Shown: positions 33,853 through 42,529 of the stretch, piece by piece
Position numbering within the stretch: the stretch's first letter is position 1
How the letters are laid out: every line of letters starts with the position of its first letter
From: Parvibaculum sp963975745
GTDB taxonomy: Bacteria > Pseudomonadota > Alphaproteobacteria > Parvibaculales > Parvibaculaceae
Length of the DNA stretch: 64,000 nt
Direction of reading: 5' to 3'
Assembly: GCF_963975745.1 (NCBI RefSeq)
Contig: NZ_CAXBIB010000014.1
Location: 36,644-100,643 of the forward strand
Position numbers and translations under genes: made by a program
The notes under the pieces: model-generated
What the model was told of the DNA's origin: nothing
The model's database searches: none
What the model saw: the letters and a program-made list of their open reading frames with translations, nothing else

Positions 33853-33941
33853 GAAATGCCGCCCTGGTTTTGTCCGGTGGCTATTCTAGCGCGGCTTTCA
33901 GCGGTCGGGGATAAGTTCCATGCCGGTGCCTTTCGGCGCCC

Positions 33942-35069
33942 TCAGGCGTTGGACGGCCAGCCGGAAAGCGGGCGGCTTTCGCCGATGGCCATGATCCAGG
34001 CATCCTCGGCCGCATAGCCGGCCGCTTCGGCCGCCGCGCGGAATCGCACCGGCGGCTCGAAAGGCGGTTCGACCGTCAGCAGCACGGTCCCCCAATGCAT
34101 GCCGACAATACGCCTTGCCTTCAGGTCGCGGCCCATCTGCACCGCCTCTTCCGGCGTCGCATGCGAGGCCTTCATCATGGCGCGCGGCTCATAGGCGCCG
34201 ATGCCGAGAAGTGCCGTGTCGAAGGGGCCGTAGGTTTCGCCGATTTCGCTGAAGACCGGGCCATAGCCCGAATCGCCGCCGAAAAACAGATGATGGCGGT
34301 CGCTCTTCAAGGCGAAGCCGGCCCAGAGCGTGCGGTTGGTGTCGAAGCCGGAGCGCCGCGACCAGTGCACCACCGGCAGCGCCGTCGCCGTCACGCCGCC
34401 AATCTCGAGGCTCTCGTGCCAGTCGAGTTCGACGACATTGGGAAAACCGCGGTCGTTCAGAAAACCGCCGAGATTGAGCGGCACAACCACCGTCATGCGG
34501 TCCTTGCCCGGCAGCCGCGCCAGCGCGCGTTCGTCGAGATGGTCGTAGTGATTGTGGCTGATGACGAGGAGATCGATCGGGGGCAGCGCCGAGACCGAGA
34601 CACCCGACTTGACGAAACGGCGCGGGCCCAGCCCGGCAGGGCCGGCATAGGTGGTGAGATAGGGATCGGTCAGCACCGTCACGCCGCCGATGCGGATCAG
34701 GAAGGAGGCATGGCCGAGCCAGGTGATGAAATCGCCGCCATCCTCGATATGCGTCTCGATGGCGCGCAGCGCCAGCGGGCGCGGCACCACATGATCCTTC
34801 GGCACCTCGACCTTGCGGCCGCTCATCTTCAGCATTTCGAGGAAGAAGGGCGCGGCCGTCTTGAGGCGCGCCAGGCTGCGGGCCGGGCTGCCTTTGGGAT
34901 TGCGGAAGGTGCCGTCCGGCAGATGATGCCAGGGCTTGTCGCCGGCCGCCTTGCGCTCGTCGCGCGGCTGCATCGAGGCGCGCAGCTGATGGCCGCGCGA
35001 AACAAGTTTCGCCCGGACACGCGGCACGGCCTTGACGGTCGGTTTTGGCGGCGGTCTGCGGTCTGTCAT
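33942..35069 (-). CDS. MBL-fold metallohydrolase, UlaG/NAPE-PLD-like
   Basis: A 375-residue metallo-beta-lactamase-fold enzyme. WLGHASFLIRIGGVTVLTDPYL is the usual first segment of the UlaG/NAPE-PLD branch, VISHNHYDHLD is the metal-binding HxHxDH motif, and FFGGDSGYG and IVGMHWGTV provide later ligands. A basic N-terminal tail of about 50 residues precedes the fold. Relatives hydrolyse phosphodiester lipids or lactones. The substrate is unknown. Confidence 0.8.
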   Translation of the reverse strand: MTDRRPPPKPTVKAVPRVRAKLVSRGHQLRASMQPRDERKAAGDKPWHHLPDGTFRNPKGSPARSLARLKTAAPFFLEMLKMSGRKVEVPKDHVVPRPLALRAIETHIEDGGDFITWLGHASFLIRIGGVTVLTDPYLTTYAGPAGLGPRRFVKSGVSVSALPPIDLLVISHNHYDHLDERALARLPGKDRMTVVVPLNLGGFLNDRGFPNVVELDWHESLEIGGVTATALPVVHWSRRSGFDTNRTLWAGFALKSDRHHLFFGGDSGYGPVFSEIGETYGPFDTALLGIGAYEPRAMMKASHATPEEAVQMGRDLKARRIVGMHWGTVLLTVEPPFEPPVRFRAAAEAAGYAAEDAWIMAIGESRPLSGWPSNA

Positions 35070-35145
35070 TCAGGTCATGAAATAGGGTGTGGCCGCGCCA
35101 TCAGCAAGGCGCAGCGCGACGCACTGACCGTTTGTCGCGGCCCGC

Positions 35146-35748
35146 TCAATAGGCGCCGGCCGCGCGCAAAAGGGCGGCAATCTCACGATAATGGTTCTCT
35201 TCCGCCAGCATCAGCGCAGTACGGCCCGTCAGATCGGTCTCGCCGAGATCGGCATTGTGGCGGATCAGCGCCTCGACAAAGGCCGTGTTGCGGGCGCGTG
35301 TGGCGATCAGCAGCGGCGCATCGCGATTGGGGCCGAGGCCGTTGGGGTCGGCACCACCCTGCAGCAGCACTTCGGCGATGTCGGCACGGCCGGTCGCGGC
35401 AGCCATGGTCAACGGCGTGGTGCCGTCGGGCGCACGCCGGTTCGGATCGGCGCCCTTTTCGAGCAGCAGTTCGACCACGGCCAGATGACCGTTGCCGACG
35501 GCCAGGATCAGCATCGGAATCCTGTCGCGGCCCGCCTCGTTGGGCGTGACGCCCTTCATCAGGTCGGTGCGCAGCTTTTCGATATCGCCGGTCCGCGCCG
35601 CATGCACCGTGTCGTTGTCGACCATGTAGTTGGTCGGCCCGCCAGGCGGCACGGCGCGCGCATCGGACAGGGCGGCGAGCGCCAGCGGGGCGGCAAGCAT
35701 CAGCGCCATGATCGGCCGGAACAGCCCGGATGTTGCCATACGTGTCAT
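35146..35748 (-). CDS. Exported ankyrin-repeat protein
   Basis: A 200-residue protein with a signal peptide (FRPIMALMLAAPLALAALSDARA) and four ankyrin repeats from about residue 40, best seen in LLEKGADPNRRAPDGTTPLTMAAATGRADIAEVLLQGGADPN. It probably mediates protein-protein contact in the periplasm. The start at MTRMATSG was chosen because it places the signal peptide at the N-terminus; two longer in-frame ATGs (35772, 35790) are possible. Confidence 0.8.
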   Translation of the reverse strand: MTRMATSGLFRPIMALMLAAPLALAALSDARAVPPGGPTNYMVDNDTVHAARTGDIEKLRTDLMKGVTPNEAGRDRIPMLILAVGNGHLAVVELLLEKGADPNRRAPDGTTPLTMAAATGRADIAEVLLQGGADPNGLGPNRDAPLLIATRARNTAFVEALIRHNADLGETDLTGRTALMLAEENHYREIAALLRAAGAY

Positions 35749-35949
35749 TTTGTCGCCCCGGCGTCCTTTCATGGCGCGCCATCGTTTCACGGCGGCGCCA
35801 TTTGGCGGTAAAGAGGGGGTTGCGGACCGTGCCTTGTCGGGCGCGTGCTTCCCTGAAAATCACTATAGTCCATAGGCCATGCCGCGTCCGCATTTCAAGC
35901 CATTCCGGCCCCATCGGCCGGGCGCCCGCCACCAACCGGAGTACCGATC

Positions 35950-36552
35950 ATGACACGCAACGGCATTATCGCGCTGGTCGCCGGGGTCGCGATTGCGGTC
36001 GTCGTCGGCATCTGGTTTTCCAATCTCGTCGTCTCGTCGGTCGAGAATCGCGGCCAGCAGGCGGGCCAGGCGCGTGTCGGCGGACCCTTCACGCTGGTCA
36101 ACGAGAAGGGCGAGACCGTCACCGAGGCCGATTTCCGCGGCAAGTTCATGCTGATCTATTTCGGTTTCACCTTCTGCCCCGATGTCTGCCCGACCGAGCT
36201 GCAGGTGATGGCGAGCGCCATCGAGGCGCTGGGCCCGGAGGCCGAAAAGGTCACGCCGGTCTTCATCACCATCGATCCCGAGCGCGACACGCCGGAACTG
36301 ATGGCGCGCTATGTCCGGCTCTTCCATCCGCGTCTGACCGGCCTCACCGGCACGCCCGAACAGATCGCCGCCACGGCCAAGGCCTGGCATGTGTTCTATC
36401 GCAAGGCCGAGGATCAGTCGTCGCCGGAGGACTACACGATGGATCATTCCTCGATCGTCTTCCTGATGGGGCCAGAGGGCGAATATCTCAAGCTCTTCGG
36501 TCCCGGCACCGGGCCCGACCAGATGGCCGAGGGAATCGCGGCCTTTCTCTGA
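35950..36552 (+). CDS. Sco/SenC-type copper chaperone
   Basis: A 200-residue thioredoxin-fold protein anchored by an N-terminal helix (GIIALVAGVAIAVVVGIWFSNLVV). FTFCPDVCPTEL holds the CxxxC copper site, and the third ligand His is in YTMDHSSIVFLMG. Sco proteins deliver copper to or reduce the CuA site of cytochrome oxidase in the periplasm. In other alphaproteobacteria senC often sits with regAB; here it is close but separately transcribed. Confidence 0.93.
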   Translation: MTRNGIIALVAGVAIAVVVGIWFSNLVVSSVENRGQQAGQARVGGPFTLVNEKGETVTEADFRGKFMLIYFGFTFCPDVCPTELQVMASAIEALGPEAEKVTPVFITIDPERDTPELMARYVRLFHPRLTGLTGTPEQIAATAKAWHVFYRKAEDQSSPEDYTMDHSSIVFLMGPEGEYLKLFGPGTGPDQMAEGIAAFL

Positions 36553-36587
36553 TGCCTGTCAGGGATGCTGTCCCATTCATCCGTGTC

Positions 36588-36616
36588 TTGACGGTTTTCG
36601 CGAGGCCACCTATGTT
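36588..36616 (+). promoter_or_regulatory. Promoter of leuA leader
   Basis: TTGACG (36588-36593) and TATGTT (36611-36616) with an optimal 17-base spacer. Six bases later comes the ATG of a Leu-rich leader peptide, so the predicted transcript starts at or next to that AUG. Confidence 0.72.
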
Positions 36617-36622
36617 CCGCTC

Positions 36623-36703
36623 ATGGATCGCAACGCGCATATCGCCTTCGGCCGCACGCTTGGCCTTGCACTCGCTCTTCGGGGCGCGCTTCTCTGCGCT
36701 TGA
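36623..36703 (+). CDS. Leucine-rich leader peptide of leuA (attenuator)
   Basis: A 26-codon frame encoding MDRNAHIAFGRTLGLALALR followed by GALLCA, with six leucines in its last 14 codons (all CTT or CTC). There is no ribosome site, but the predicted transcription start coincides with its ATG, as for the leaderless trp leader peptide of Sinorhizobium. A 7-bp hairpin, TCTGCGC / GCGCAGA (36693-36710), has the stop codon in its loop. Ribosome stalling at Leu codons would alter folding ahead of leuA. I see no T-run terminator before leuA, so the attenuation mechanism is open. Confidence 0.65.
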   Translation: MDRNAHIAFGRTLGLALALRGALLCA

Positions 36704-36813
36704 GCGCAGAAAACAGATCCACCTCACCCACAGATACCTGAATTTCCCTTTGCGCCGCGCAAGCGACACGCCCGCCATGCCGTGCGCCTGCCGTTGAAGA
36801 TGCGAGAGCTGTC

Positions 36814-38505
36814 ATGTTGAAGAACCCTGCCGTCAAATACCGCGCCTTCCAGCCGGTCGATCTGCCCGACCGGCAATGGCCGTCGAAAACCATCGCCAAA
36901 CCGCCGATCTGGATGAGCACCGATCTCCGGGACGGCAATCAGGCGCTTTTCGAACCGATGAATGCGGAACGCAAGCTGCGCATGTTCGAAATGCTGGTCC
37001 GGATCGGCTTCAAGGAGATCGAAGCGGGCTTTCCGTCGGCGTCGGACACCGATTTCGGTTTCATCCGCAAGCTGATCGAAGACGGCCGCGTCCCCGACGA
37101 TGTGCGCATCGAGGTGCTGACCCAGGCGCGTCCCGAACTGATCGCCCGCACGATGGAATCATTGCGCGGCGCGAAGAACGCCATCGTCCATGTCTACAAC
37201 GCCACCGCGCCCAATTTCCGCGAGGTCGTCTTCCAGCAGGGCAAGCAGGGCGTCAAGGCGATCGCCACCGAAAGCGCGCACCAGATCAAGGAGCTCGCGG
37301 CCGCGCAGCCCTCGACCAACTGGACCTTCCAGTACAGTCCCGAAGTCTTTTCGGGCACCGAGCTCGATTTCGCCAAGGAAGTCGTCGATGCGGTGACCAA
37401 GGTCTGGGAAGCGGGGCCCGAGCGCAAGGTCATCATCAACCTGCCGGCGACCGTCGAAATGGCGACGCCCAACATCTATGCCGACCAGATCGAATGGATG
37501 CATCGCAATCTCGAGCGGCGCGACGGCATCGTGCTGTCGCTGCATCCGCATAACGACCGCGGCACGGCAGTGGCGGCCGCCGAACTCGGCGTGATGGCCG
37601 GCGCCGATCGCGTCGAAGGCTGTCTCTTCGGTCATGGCGAACGCACCGGCAATGTCGATCTCGTGACGCTGGCGCTCAATCTCTACAGTCAGGGCATTCA
37701 TCCCGGTCTCGATTTCTCGCAGATCAACGAGATCGCGCGCACGGTCGAATACTGCACGCAGCTGCCGATCCATCCGCGCCACCCCTATGTCGGCGATCTG
37801 GTGTTCACGGCCTTTTCCGGCTCGCACCAGGACGCGATCAAGAAGGGCCTGGCCGCGCGCAAGGACGGCGATATCTGGGAAGTGCCCTATCTGCCGGTCG
37901 ACCCGAAGGATCTGGGGCGCACCTATGAATCGATCATTCGCGTCAACAGCCAGTCGGGCAAGGGCGGCGTCTCCTATCTTCTCGAAGCCGAGTACGATCT
38001 GAAACTGCCGCGCCGGCTGCAGGTCGAGTTCAGCTCGGCCGTCCAGAAGGTCACCGACGACACCGGCAAGGAGGTGACGGCGGCCGATATCTGGCGGATC
38101 TTCGAGGCCGAGTATCTGACACTCACCGATCCGCTGGAATATCGCAGCCATTCGCTGTTCGACGAGGGTGGCAAGCAGGGCGTGAAGCTCCGTGTACGCC
38201 GTTTCGGCAAGGATGAGGAACTCATCGGCTTCGGCAATGGCCCGATCGACGCGCTGGTCGATGCGCTGAAGCTCGGCGTCCAGTTCCGCCATTTCGAGGA
38301 GCACTCGATCGGCTCGGGCTCGGATGCCAAGGCGGTCGCTTTCATCGAGGTGGCGGATCCGGCCGGCGCCGGCGACATTTTCGGCGTTGGCATCGATCCC
38401 AACATCATCACCGCTTCATTCCGGGCGCTGATCGGCGGCGCCAACCGGGCGGCGAAGCGGCTGCCGGACGCCGAGCGGCGGCGCTTCTGCGGCCTCGCCG
38501 ATTGA
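36814..38505 (+). CDS. leuA: 2-isopropylmalate synthase (long LeuA type)
   Basis: A 563-residue enzyme committing 2-ketoisovalerate and acetyl-CoA to leucine synthesis. The N-terminal RAFQPVDLPDRQWPSKTI and PIWMSTDLRDGNQAL are characteristic of the longer LeuA group. The metal-binding HxH is in LSLHPHNDRGTAVAA and the catalytic GCLFGHGERTGNVD is intact. The C-terminal LeuA dimer domain, which binds leucine for feedback inhibition, is present from about residue 430. It follows a Leu-rich leader peptide, and an imperfect terminator lies after the stop. Confidence 0.95.
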   Translation: MLKNPAVKYRAFQPVDLPDRQWPSKTIAKPPIWMSTDLRDGNQALFEPMNAERKLRMFEMLVRIGFKEIEAGFPSASDTDFGFIRKLIEDGRVPDDVRIEVLTQARPELIARTMESLRGAKNAIVHVYNATAPNFREVVFQQGKQGVKAIATESAHQIKELAAAQPSTNWTFQYSPEVFSGTELDFAKEVVDAVTKVWEAGPERKVIINLPATVEMATPNIYADQIEWMHRNLERRDGIVLSLHPHNDRGTAVAAAELGVMAGADRVEGCLFGHGERTGNVDLVTLALNLYSQGIHPGLDFSQINEIARTVEYCTQLPIHPRHPYVGDLVFTAFSGSHQDAIKKGLAARKDGDIWEVPYLPVDPKDLGRTYESIIRVNSQSGKGGVSYLLEAEYDLKLPRRLQVEFSSAVQKVTDDTGKEVTAADIWRIFEAEYLTLTDPLEYRSHSLFDEGGKQGVKLRVRRFGKDEELIGFGNGPIDALVDALKLGVQFRHFEEHSIGSGSDAKAVAFIEVADPAGAGDIFGVGIDPNIITASFRALIGGANRAAKRLPDAERRRFCGLAD

Positions 38506-38540
38506 GGCGGCGGGCGGTGACGGCCGCCAGGCGGGGATAA

Positions 38541-38575
38541 GGGCGGGGACAAGTTTTTTCGACTTGTCGCCGCCG
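38541..38575 (+). terminator. Probable terminator after leuA
   Basis: Imperfect stem: GGCGGGGACAAG on the left and CTTGTCGCCGCC on the right with one mismatch. The T-run lies in the loop rather than after the stem, so efficiency is uncertain. Confidence 0.45.
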
Positions 38576-38626
38576 CCCTGACCGGCGGGTCGGCCGCCCG
38601 TCGCCGGAGTCCCGCCCCGGCGATTT

Positions 38627-38655
38627 GTGACAGTTTTGTGACAGTTCGATGACAG
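38627..38655 (-). promoter_or_regulatory. Triple Pho box in reverse orientation before phaZ
   Basis: GTGACAG at 38627 and 38638 and ATGACAG at 38649 are exactly 11 bases apart; on the minus strand they read as CTGTCAT, CTGTCAC and CTGTCAC, a near-perfect Pho array. It lies about 125 bases before phaZ but points away from it. A lone CTGTCAA in forward orientation is at 38681. No minus-strand gene begins to its left. Confidence 0.7.
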
Positions 38656-38781
38656 AAGGGGGGTCGGCTGGCGTTGCCGACTGTCAAAAAAATGCCTTGG
38701 AGTACCCTGATCGAGCGCCTAGATTGAATGCTGCGCCGCAACATGAAGGCGCGCGGGAGGCCGTTCGCTGCGAGGTACTGC

Positions 38782-40032
38782 GTGCTCTATCACATCTACG
38801 AAATGAACCATGCGGCCGTCGCGCCGTTCCGCGCCGCCGCCGAACTCGGCCTCTGGGCGCTGCGCCACCCGCTCAATCCGCTTTCCGAAACCATCGCCAG
38901 CAAGACACTCGCCGCTGCACTCGACGTTTTCGAAACGACGACGCGGCGCTACGGCAAACCCGAATTCGGTCTGCACGAAACGACAATCGGCGACAAGGCC
39001 GTGCCGGTCGTCGAGAAATGCGTGTGGGAACGTCCCTTCTCCAAACTGATCCATTTCGAACGCGAACCGTCGGCGCTGAAGGATATGCCGCCGCAGCCGA
39101 AACTGCTGATCGTCGCGCCGCTGTCGGGCCATTACGCGACATTGCTGCGCGGCACGGTCGAGGCGATGCTTCCCCATTGCGAGGTCTATGTCACCGACTG
39201 GACCGACGCGCGAAAAGTGCCTGTGACAGAAGGCTCTTTCGATCTCGACGACTATATCGACTATGTGATCGACATGTGCCACCTGCTCGGCCCGGATGTG
39301 CATCTGCTGGCCGTCTGCCAGCCGTCGGTACCGGTCTTTGCGGCAGTCGCGGCGATGCACGACAATGACGATCCCGATGTGCCGCTCAGCATGACGCTGA
39401 TGGGCGGGCCGATCGACACGCGGGAAAACCCGACCGAGGTCAATCGTCTCGCGACCGAACGCGGCACCGAATGGTACGAGCGCAATGTCGTCATGACGGT
39501 GCCCTTTCCGCATCCGGGCGTCATGCGCCGCGTCTATCCGGGCTTCGTGCAACTGTCGGGCTTCATGGCGATGAATCTCGACCGCCACATGGATGCCCAT
39601 TGGGACTATTTCAATCACATGGTCGAGGGCGACGGCGACTCGGCCGAGAAGCACCGGGAATTCTATGACGAGTATCTGTCGGTCATGGACATGACCGAGG
39701 CGTTCTACCTCCAGACCGTCGACGAGGTCTTCGTCAAGCACAGCCTGCCCAAGGGCGAATTCATGCATCGCGGCCGGCCGATCCGGCCCGAGGCGATCAC
39801 GCGCACCGCGCTGATGACCATCGAAGGCGAAAAGGACGACATTTCCGGGGTCGGCCAGACAAAGGCCGCGCATAAGCTCTGCACCGCCCTGCCGGCCTCG
39901 ATGAAGGCTCATTGGGAACAGCCGGGTGTCGGCCATTACGGCGTCTTCAACGGCTCACGCTGGAAGAACGAAATCGCGCCCCGCGTGCGCGACTTCATCG
40001 CCGCCCATACCCGGCACCCGAGCGGGCGCTAG
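38782..40032 (+). CDS. phaZ: Intracellular polyhydroxybutyrate depolymerase
   Basis: A 416-residue alpha/beta-hydrolase of the intracellular PhaZ family, which mobilises stored polyhydroxyalkanoate. It begins MLYHIYEMNHAAVAPFRA at a GTG with GAGGT 7 bases upstream, the standard family N-terminus; two upstream in-frame ATGs add an arginine-rich tail and were rejected. The nucleophile region is LLAVCQPSVPVFAA, with Cys where a lipase box would have Ser, as in PhaC/PhaZ-like depolymerases. ADH-like residues near the end (GVGHYGVFNGSRWKNEI) supply the catalytic His. Confidence 0.92.
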   Translation: MLYHIYEMNHAAVAPFRAAAELGLWALRHPLNPLSETIASKTLAAALDVFETTTRRYGKPEFGLHETTIGDKAVPVVEKCVWERPFSKLIHFEREPSALKDMPPQPKLLIVAPLSGHYATLLRGTVEAMLPHCEVYVTDWTDARKVPVTEGSFDLDDYIDYVIDMCHLLGPDVHLLAVCQPSVPVFAAVAAMHDNDDPDVPLSMTLMGGPIDTRENPTEVNRLATERGTEWYERNVVMTVPFPHPGVMRRVYPGFVQLSGFMAMNLDRHMDAHWDYFNHMVEGDGDSAEKHREFYDEYLSVMDMTEAFYLQTVDEVFVKHSLPKGEFMHRGRPIRPEAITRTALMTIEGEKDDISGVGQTKAAHKLCTALPASMKAHWEQPGVGHYGVFNGSRWKNEIAPRVRDFIAAHTRHPSGR

Positions 40033-40460
40033 AACGTCCGGGCGAAGACCCGCGCCTCGTCCTGAAAGGCCTTGAACTCGAGCGCATTGCCGGCCGGGTC
40101 GCGGAGGAACATCGTCGCCTGCTCGCCGGCCTCGCCCTTGAAACGGACATGTGGTTCGATGACGAATTCCGTGCCGGCGGCCGTCAGGCGGCCGGCCAGG
40201 TCATGCCAGGCCTGCCATTCGAGGATCAAACCGAAATGGGGCACCGGCACCTCGTCGCCATCGACCGCATTGGATGCGGCATCGGGGCTCTCGCGCGGCG
40301 GCGCCAGATGGGCGACAATCTGGTGCCCGCAAAGATCGAAGTCGACCCATCTGTCGGACGAACGCCCCTCGGGGCAGCCCAGCAGCCGGCCGTAGAATTC
40401 TCTTGCCCGGGCAAGATCATCGACCGCGAAAGCAAAATGAAATCGTGGCATCCTTGACAT
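40029..40460 (-). CDS. VOC (glyoxalase/dioxygenase-fold) protein
   Basis: A 143-residue vicinal-oxygen-chelate protein: FHFAFAVDDLARAREFYGRLLGCPEG is the first module, and PHFGLILEW, MFLRDPAGNALEFKAF the second, with His, His and Glu in metal-ligand positions. Substrate unknown. It converges with phaZ and the two stop codons share the palindrome CTAG. Confidence 0.85.
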   Translation of the reverse strand: MSRMPRFHFAFAVDDLARAREFYGRLLGCPEGRSSDRWVDFDLCGHQIVAHLAPPRESPDAASNAVDGDEVPVPHFGLILEWQAWHDLAGRLTAAGTEFVIEPHVRFKGEAGEQATMFLRDPAGNALEFKAFQDEARVFARTF

Positions 40461-40556
40461 GATTCGAGCCTATCTTCTTAGCCTTCGAACAGGAACGACC
40501 AGACCGCCGTCATCGCCCGGCCGGGCACCCCGGAGGGCATTGGGTTCGACCGCATT

Positions 40557-41345
40557 ATGAACAAGCCGCTGAAACCTGCATCGCTTCATTTCGACTATCT
40601 GCAGATCGAGGGCCGCACCGTCCCGATCACCGTCCGTCACAACCCGCGCGCCAAGCGGGTCATCGTTCGTGTCGACCTTGCTGCCGGTTCGGTGCAGGTC
40701 ACCGCGCCGTCGCGGCGGGGGCTCGACAAGGCGCTTCTGTTCGCGCGCGAGCAGCGTGAGTGGATCGCTGCAAGGCTGCATCAGGTCCCGGCGCCGGTTC
40801 CCTTCCGCAACGGGGCGCACATTCCCTATCGCGGAAAGGAACATATCGTGCGCCATGTCGGTGCACGGCGCGAGGACGCGCTGGAGCGCGGACCGGTCTG
40901 GCGGGTGCGCAGCGCCGATACGGGCGGGATGCCGGAAATCCGCGTCACCGGCCATCCGGATTTCGTACAGCGCCGGATAACCGACTGGCTGAAGGCCAAG
41001 GCGCGCGACGAGCTCAACGAACAGGCTCTTTTCTACGCCGACCTCTTCGACGTCCGGCCCTCGCGTATCACCGTTCGCGACACGACGACGCGTTGGGGCT
41101 CGTGCTCGCCGACACGGGCGCTTTCGTTCTCCTGGCGGCTGATCCTGGCGCCGGGCTATGTGCTCGACTATGTGGCCGCACATGAGGTCGCGCATATCCG
41201 GCACATGAATCATGGGCCGCGCTTCTGGAATCTCGTTGCCGAGGCGATCCCCAACTACGAAATGGCCAAGCGCTGGCTTGAGATCAACGGGCCCGGCCTT
41301 CACCGCTATGGCGCCGATCCGCTCGGCATTTTCGCCGGCCGATGA
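40557..41345 (+). CDS. YgjP-like zinc metallopeptidase
   Basis: A 262-residue member of the SprT/YgjP (DUF45) group. HEVAHIRHMNHGPRFW holds HExxH, and the segment TTRWGSCSPTRALSFSWRLILAP is the family hallmark. Cytosolic, substrate unknown. Its stop overlaps the ATG of the following drug-resistance carrier (ATGA). Confidence 0.88.
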   Translation: MNKPLKPASLHFDYLQIEGRTVPITVRHNPRAKRVIVRVDLAAGSVQVTAPSRRGLDKALLFAREQREWIAARLHQVPAPVPFRNGAHIPYRGKEHIVRHVGARREDALERGPVWRVRSADTGGMPEIRVTGHPDFVQRRITDWLKAKARDELNEQALFYADLFDVRPSRITVRDTTTRWGSCSPTRALSFSWRLILAPGYVLDYVAAHEVAHIRHMNHGPRFWNLVAEAIPNYEMAKRWLEINGPGLHRYGADPLGIFAGR

Positions 41346-42529
41346 GGCTTTCGCCCGGCACAGCCGCCTTCACCATCTTTCTCGGCGCGCTGACGGCGGT
41401 CGGCCCGTTGTCGACCGACATGTACCTGCCGTCCCTGCCGGCAATCGCGCTTGCCTTCGCGGCCGATACCGGCGCGACACAGCTTACGCTCAGCGTCCAT
41501 CTGATCGGCTTTGCCGGCTCGCAGCTCTTCTACGGACCGCTGGCCGACCGATACGGGCGGCGGCCCGTGCTGCTTTGCGGCTTCACGCTCTATATCGCCG
41601 GCTGCTTCGTTTCACTCTTCGTCGGCTCGATCGAGGAACTGATTGCGGCGCGGTTCTTCCAGGCGATCGGCGGCGGCGCCTCGGTCGTACTCGCACGCGC
41701 CATTGTCCGCGACCTCTATGAAGGCCCGGCCGCCGGACAGATGCTGGCACGCATGGCCGCGATCATGGGGATCGTGCCGGCGCTGGCGCCGATGCTCGGC
41801 GGCGTCATCGAAGCGGCCTATGGCTGGAAGATGAACTTCGTCGCCATGGGCGCCTTCGGCGCCGTTCTGGCGCTGATCGCGCTGACGCGCCTCGACGAAA
41901 CCCTTCCGCCAGCGCGGCGGCAAAGCGCGGCGCCTGCCGCCATTCTCGCGCATTACCGGCGTCTGATCGGCGACCGGCGCTATCTGCGCTATCTGCTGAT
42001 TGCGAGCACCTGCTTTGCCGGGCTCTTCGCCTTCATCTCGGGCTCGTCCTTCGTGCTGCAAGGCCTCTACGGTCTTTCGCCGATCGTCTACGGTCTGTGT
42101 TTCGGGCTGATGGCCGGCGGCTATATCGCCGGATCGCTGACCGGCGGACGGCTGGTGCGGCGGCTCGGAATCGACGGCACATTGAAGGTTGGCGGCAGTT
42201 TTGCCTGTCTCGGCGGCCTGTCGATGCTGGCGGGGTCGATCGTCAGCGCCTCGCCCGCCGCCATCGTTGCACCGGTCGTGCTTTACGGTTTTGCCGTCGG
42301 TCTGACCATGCCGCAGGCGATGGCGGGCGCCCTGACACCATTCCCCGAAATCGCCGGCACGGCATCGGCCCTGCTGGGCTTTCTGCAAGCCGCTGCTGCC
42401 GCGGCTGTCGGCATCTATGTCGGTCATGGCGTGGGAGAGAGCGCCCTGCCGATGGTCGGCACGATGGCGCTGACCGGTCTTCTGACTTTCACGGTGACGT
42501 TCTTCAGACGGCGGGCAGCGGACGACTAG
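41342..42529 (+). CDS. Bcr/CflA-family MFS drug-efflux transporter
   Basis: A 395-residue 12-helix carrier. DMYLPSLPAIALAF at helix 1, QLFYGPLADRYGRRPVLLCG in loop 2-3, and RFFQAIGGGASVVLARAIVRDLY are the Bcr/CflA signature. It exports chloramphenicol- or bicyclomycin-like compounds or sulfonamides in relatives; specificity here is unknown. It overlaps the upstream peptidase by 4 bases and meets the PBP1A gene tail to tail, both stops being contained in one CTAG. Confidence 0.9.
   Translation: MRLSPGTAAFTIFLGALTAVGPLSTDMYLPSLPAIALAFAADTGATQLTLSVHLIGFAGSQLFYGPLADRYGRRPVLLCGFTLYIAGCFVSLFVGSIEELIAARFFQAIGGGASVVLARAIVRDLYEGPAAGQMLARMAAIMGIVPALAPMLGGVIEAAYGWKMNFVAMGAFGAVLALIALTRLDETLPPARRQSAAPAAILAHYRRLIGDRRYLRYLLIASTCFAGLFAFISGSSFVLQGLYGLSPIVYGLCFGLMAGGYIAGSLTGGRLVRRLGIDGTLKVGGSFACLGGLSMLAGSIVSASPAAIVAPVVLYGFAVGLTMPQAMAGALTPFPEIAGTASALLGFLQAAAAAAVGIYVGHGVGESALPMVGTMALTGLLTFTVTFFRRRAADD

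Noticed and set aside
36704..36813. Classic intrinsic terminator in the leuA leader
   Set aside because: Hairpins are present but none is followed by a T-run, so a terminator is not annotated.
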